A stretch of 64,000 bases of DNA from Sycon ciliatum (lineage: Eukaryota > Porifera > Calcarea > Leucosolenida > Sycettidae): the NCBI RefSeq assembly GCF_964019385.1, contig NC_088645.1, forward strand, positions 33,359,302 to 33,423,301. Direction: 5' to 3'. The position numbers and the translations under genes are program-made. The first letter of the stretch is position 1, and the number at the start of each line of letters is the position of its first letter. Under the pieces are notes generated by a model. The model was not told the origin of the DNA. It did no database searches and was given only the letters and a program-made list of their open reading frames with translations. This document shows, piece by piece, positions 60,623-64,000 of the stretch.

Positions 60623-61232
60623 TGCAGAGCTCACTGACTTGTCAGTTTGAGCACTCTGGCAAGGTACGTTCGGGCCTGATTGGAAATTTTTATTTCCATT
60701 GCTATCAGGTTCGGCCTCATTTCCTCTGTGCTGCGCTGACGAGTCCACAAAGGACGAAACAGTTCTGTCCGCAGATTGAGTATTTCGCTCCTGCTCTTGT
60801 AGCAGTTGAGCACTCTTGCGTGGGGTAGTGCCTTTGCTGTTTGTTTTATGCAGAGCTCACTGACTTGTCAGTTTGAGCACTCTGGCAAGGTACGTTTGGG
60901 CCTGATTGGAAATTTTTATTTCCATTGCTATCAGGTTCGGCCTCATTTCCTCTGTGCTGCGCTGACGAGTCCACAAAGGACGAAACAGTTCTGTCCGCAG
61001 ATTGAGTATTTCGCTCCTGCTCTTGTAGCAGTTGAGCACTCTTGCGTGAGGTAGTGCCTTTGCTGTTTGCTTTATGCAGAGCTCACTGACTTGTTAGTTT
61101 GAGCACTCTGGCAAGGTACGTTTGGGCCTGATTGGAAATTTTTATTTCCATTGCTATCAGGTTCGGCCTCATTTCCTCTGTGCTGCGCTGACGAGTCCAC
61201 AAAGGACGAAACAGTTCTGTCCGCAGATTGAG
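60623..61232. repeat. 226-bp tandem repeat, 2.7 units
   Basis: Units start at 60623, 60849 and 61075, each TGCAGAGCTCACTGACTTGT (TTGTTAG instead of TTGTCAG just after in the third). The spacing is exactly 226 bp twice, and units differ at only a few bases. The third unit is cut after about 158 bp, where the inverted copy begins. Confidence 0.95.
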
Positions 61233-61413
61233 GAATAATGTATATTATAATTACTCAATCTGCGGACAGCATGCTGTTTCGTTCTTTTTGAACTCATCAG
61301 CGCAGCACAGAGGAAATGAGGCCGAACCTGATAGCAATGGAAATAAAAATTTCCAATCAGGCCCGAACGTACCTTGCCAGAGTGCTCAAACTGACAAGTC
61401 AGTGAGCTCTGCA
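61075..61413. repeat. Hairpin made by the third 226-bp unit and an inverted copy
   Basis: Arm 61075-61232 is the near-perfect reverse complement of 61254-61413, with a 21-nt AT-rich loop. Differences include TTCTGTCC against AGCATGCTG near the loop. The transcript or single strand could form a stem of about 158 bp. Confidence 0.92.
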
Positions 61414-61506
61414 TAATTATACAATTGAATACTGAACGCCCTCAGCTCGACAGAACAGTCATACAGCATAGCATGCACGACCCACGGCGTCAGTAACCGC
61501 AGAGTT

Positions 61507-61860
61507 CCCTCTAGCTCTAGCCACTGACCGCCGATCATCATCGTATTTTTGCCAGTACAAGAGGCTTGACACTTGTGACAGACGCTGTTACATGTGTCAC
61601 CACGTGACAGAGGCTGTTACATCACATGACAGAGGCAATTACATCACGCTCACCGAAGACTGACCGCCAGCACCCGTTAGGAGGGGCATGGCGAAGCCAA
61701 AAATAACTTTGGTAACGAATCGGGAGAGGAGCAGTGGTGACAGCGGGCTAATTTCCCCAGTTTGGTCTCCCGCTTCTGTCCTCCGCTAGCGTCACGCTCG
61801 GTTTGTGTGTTGGCCATGCACATCTGTGCACGACAGCGAACAACACGAAGAGCAGGGGGA
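61507..61860. repeat. Copy of the 28751-29130 flank block
   Basis: Shares CACTGACCGCCGATCATCAT, the GTGACAGAGGCTGTTACATC units and ACGAATCGGGAGAGGAGC with the block just left of F-box copy 1. It therefore brackets the whole triplication on the right side. Confidence 0.7.
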
Positions 61861-61917
61861 AATACACAATCCAACACAGTTGCGAGGGCAAGACGGTCTG
61901 GTTAGGCCCGAGGTCTG

Positions 61918-61994
61918 TGAGTGATCTTGCCCGAGGTCGCGACGCCCGAGGGGCGTAACGCGGAGGGCGTCGCGACCTCGGGCACGATCACTCA
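61918..61994. repeat. GC-rich palindrome
   Basis: GCCCGAGGTCGCGACGCCC faces GGGCGTCGCGACCTCGGGC, extended outward by GAGTGATC/GATCACTC with one bulge. About 29 bp per arm and a 17-nt loop that itself contains a CGTAACGCG palindrome. The base composition is unlike the surroundings. No element ends were identified. Confidence 0.85.
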
Positions 61995-64000
61995 GTGACT
62001 CACATGATCAAGGGCCTGATCAGAGCGGCATGCCCGATGGAACTGAGTAGGATTGTGGTTCAGACAAGGACCACCTCACAAACAACTAGTACCCCTGCCT
62101 TGCTAGTACTAGTGCTCAGTAACAAAAAAATAAAAATATTTAGTACTCAGTAAACATCTATTTTTGCTCTAGTTACGTCACTACGTGTATGTTACATTTA
62201 CACGTACACGCACAGCATCAGCCGACATGAAGGTGTAGTATGCTCGGTCCGAGGGAAAGAAGGCAACTACCCACAGTCAGTCAACGAACGTACTTGGTCC
62301 GCCAAGTTAAAATTGACGCTTATCTTCTCCCTTGGTTTTTCGGTGTTCTGCCTATGTCACACGGCATGGAATCACCGATTCACCATCCGAACATAACCAT
62401 TGACCATTTACATCCGACGACATTGCAGCACAAGCCATCACAGAAGTTGCGATCGGTTCGTTTCAGTCTTTTTGACGGAGCTGCCGCCGACGAACACTTC
62501 CGTAAGCGCAAGAAAACACTGCAACCTCCGCTCGAGTCCGTAAAATAGGTCAGGGTGTTCGCATTTCAGAGCAATGGAGAATACAGTTTCTGTCTACTTC
62601 CAGCTGTCTGATGGCAAGGATTGTGTACCCTGGGGAGGTATAGAAAAGCAGAAAAAAGCGCTTCGCAAGCTTGAATTTCAGTGCTTGTACAGTACAGCGC
62701 CTAGTGAAGGGCTATCACCAGCAAATCGCTGACGAAGAAACTGCAGCTCATGTCGACATCTCCAGAAAGTGAGGCCAATCTGGCGGACACACTTTGAAGC
62801 TCACAGAGGACAGGGCAAAGGAGCTAATCAAAATAGACACGAAGTCCTGAGTGAGGGAAACACTCGTGCAAAGGACTTTCAAGAAACTAGCCGAAAAGCC
62901 TGGTGCACGGCGTTAGTACTAGGTGCAGTACGAACGAGTGCTACATCAAGCGGAAGCTATCACTGCGCTGCATGTAGATCTACAAGCACCACCACGGGCA
63001 CCAGCGGCCAGCTCGCGTGGATGCTGATCAGCAAGTACGACAAGCGCAAGAGGCGATTTGAAAAAAAGGAGTTATTATTATTATCGCGTTGCGTTTTTTT
63101 GCTAAAACAAAGTCGCATTATACTGTTGTGATACCGAATTCAAATAAATCAACACACCACACCATTATTGCGACGAACAGGGATAACACTTACAGCCAAC
63201 ATGCGGGCAGTCTCACTCAGCTTCTCATCGGCAAGGTGACAGGCATGCACTGCCTTTGAGCATGATTCGAGACGAGGAGAAGTGGAACAAGCTATGAAAT
63301 GTGCAGCAGCTGTCCGGATCGAACGTTTTGAGCTCTTCCTCCAGCGACGATAGTGGCGAGGAGGATGTGTAACTTGCTTGAATTTTTTTCCTTACTGAGA
63401 CAAGTGTGAAGAGACAAGTGTGAAGATAAGCGCCAATTGTAGCTGGGCGGACCAAGTATCAGAACTTACTCCGGCACGGCCTGGAGGTTATCTTTTTTTA
63501 AATATTCCTAAGTGAACAGAACTCTCTCTCTTGCTCTCTCTCGCTTCTATCGGATCTCTCCGATCTCTTATCTAATCTGAACGTGACAGAGAAAACACAG
63601 CAGCTTTTATAGGCAAGCAAAGTATATGGATGGCAAAGCAAACAGGCGAACGTAGGAAACTAAAGAAAGGCTGGGAAGCCAGTGATTGCGAAATCATCCT
63701 TCTAGCACAAGTTCTAGAATAGTGGAGAAGGCAAACCTAGATCATCATTGCTATACATGTAGATTAAATGAGCGTTGCGTAACATTAACATAATGACTAA
63801 GCGAGGTACCGGTATTCAAGAAGGTGAGATATCTATATTATGCAATTTAGTCAGCAACATTACTCATCGGGCATATGATGTGGAAGGTCTGGAATCGTAG
63901 GGAACAACATGACATACATGTACATGAGTCATGACTGTACCAACTAGTAACTAAAAGGAAGTGATACTAGAAGTGATGACAGCAGCATGCATGGAAGATC
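61995..64000. other. No supported gene
   Basis: Short frames occur (62240-62548, 102 codons; 62769-63131, 120 codons; and a 50-codon frame from 62574 beginning MENTVSVYFQLSDGKDC), but none has a recognisable domain, a codon pattern or a partner copy in the window. Simple repeats include (ATT)n near 63070-63080 and CT-rich runs near 63525-63545. An exon of an unknown gene cannot be excluded. Confidence 0.4.

Noticed and set aside
60556-61054. Repeated 60-90 codon frames on both strands
   Set aside because: They are copies of the 226-bp tandem unit; the pattern follows the repeat and not a coding constraint.

Overview
The window is a repeat-dense piece of a nuclear genome from an animal. The case for an animal rests on an intact BEL/Pao LTR retrotransposon (a metazoan-restricted superfamily), GT-AG introns in a small F-box gene family, and a mixed load of R2/R4-like LINEs, Jockey-type LINEs, a GIY-YIG retroelement fragment, and pogo, PIF/Harbinger and hAT elements. 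A marine invertebrate such as a sponge or cnidarian is my best guess. That is inference, because no ribosomal or mitochondrial marker is present.

Region 1 (1-28744) is one giant, nearly pure (AGT)n = (TAG)n microsatellite, about 11.6 kb in total, cut into nine blocks by insertions. Four insertions are copies of one family of single-ORF, restriction-like-endonuclease (RLE) LINEs, here called RLE-A (minus strand, 1-1828), RLE-B (10198-14214), RLE-C (14617-18585) and RLE-D (20468-24368). The ORF has an N-terminal cysteine cluster resembling a CXC domain, a reverse transcriptase with a YADD core, and a C-terminal CCHC plus PD-(D/E)XK-like endonuclease. RLE-B and RLE-C are intact, RLE-D has one frameshift, and RLE-A is cut off at its 5' end and by the window edge. 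All three plus-strand copies end in AATAAA, then 10-12 nt, then AGT repeats in the same register, with no poly(A). The best reading is a microsatellite-targeted LINE lineage. The other insertions are a pogo-like element, a mariner/Stowaway-like element, a GIY-YIG retroelement 3' end, another retroelement 3' end and a poly(A)-tailed sequence.

Region 2 (28745-61870) is a tandem triplication of a two-exon F-box gene. Copy 1 (29695-31891) is a pseudogene, copy 2 (41066-43860) is intact with 390 codons, and copy 3 (51578-56996) is open except for a young gag-only LTR element inside exon 2. The spaces between are filled by transposons: an intact 7.0 kb BEL/Pao element with LTRs that look identical (33495-40535), a PIF/Harbinger derivative (45194-45984), a hAT-type element with a Jockey-type LINE inside it (46495-49913), and several long hairpin elements.

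Region 3 (58371-64000) holds a decayed LINE, a 226-bp tandem repeat ending in an inverted copy, a GC-rich palindrome, and about 2 kb in which I find no convincing gene. There is no operon logic here. The only host genes I can support are the F-box family; everything else is mobile DNA or its debris.
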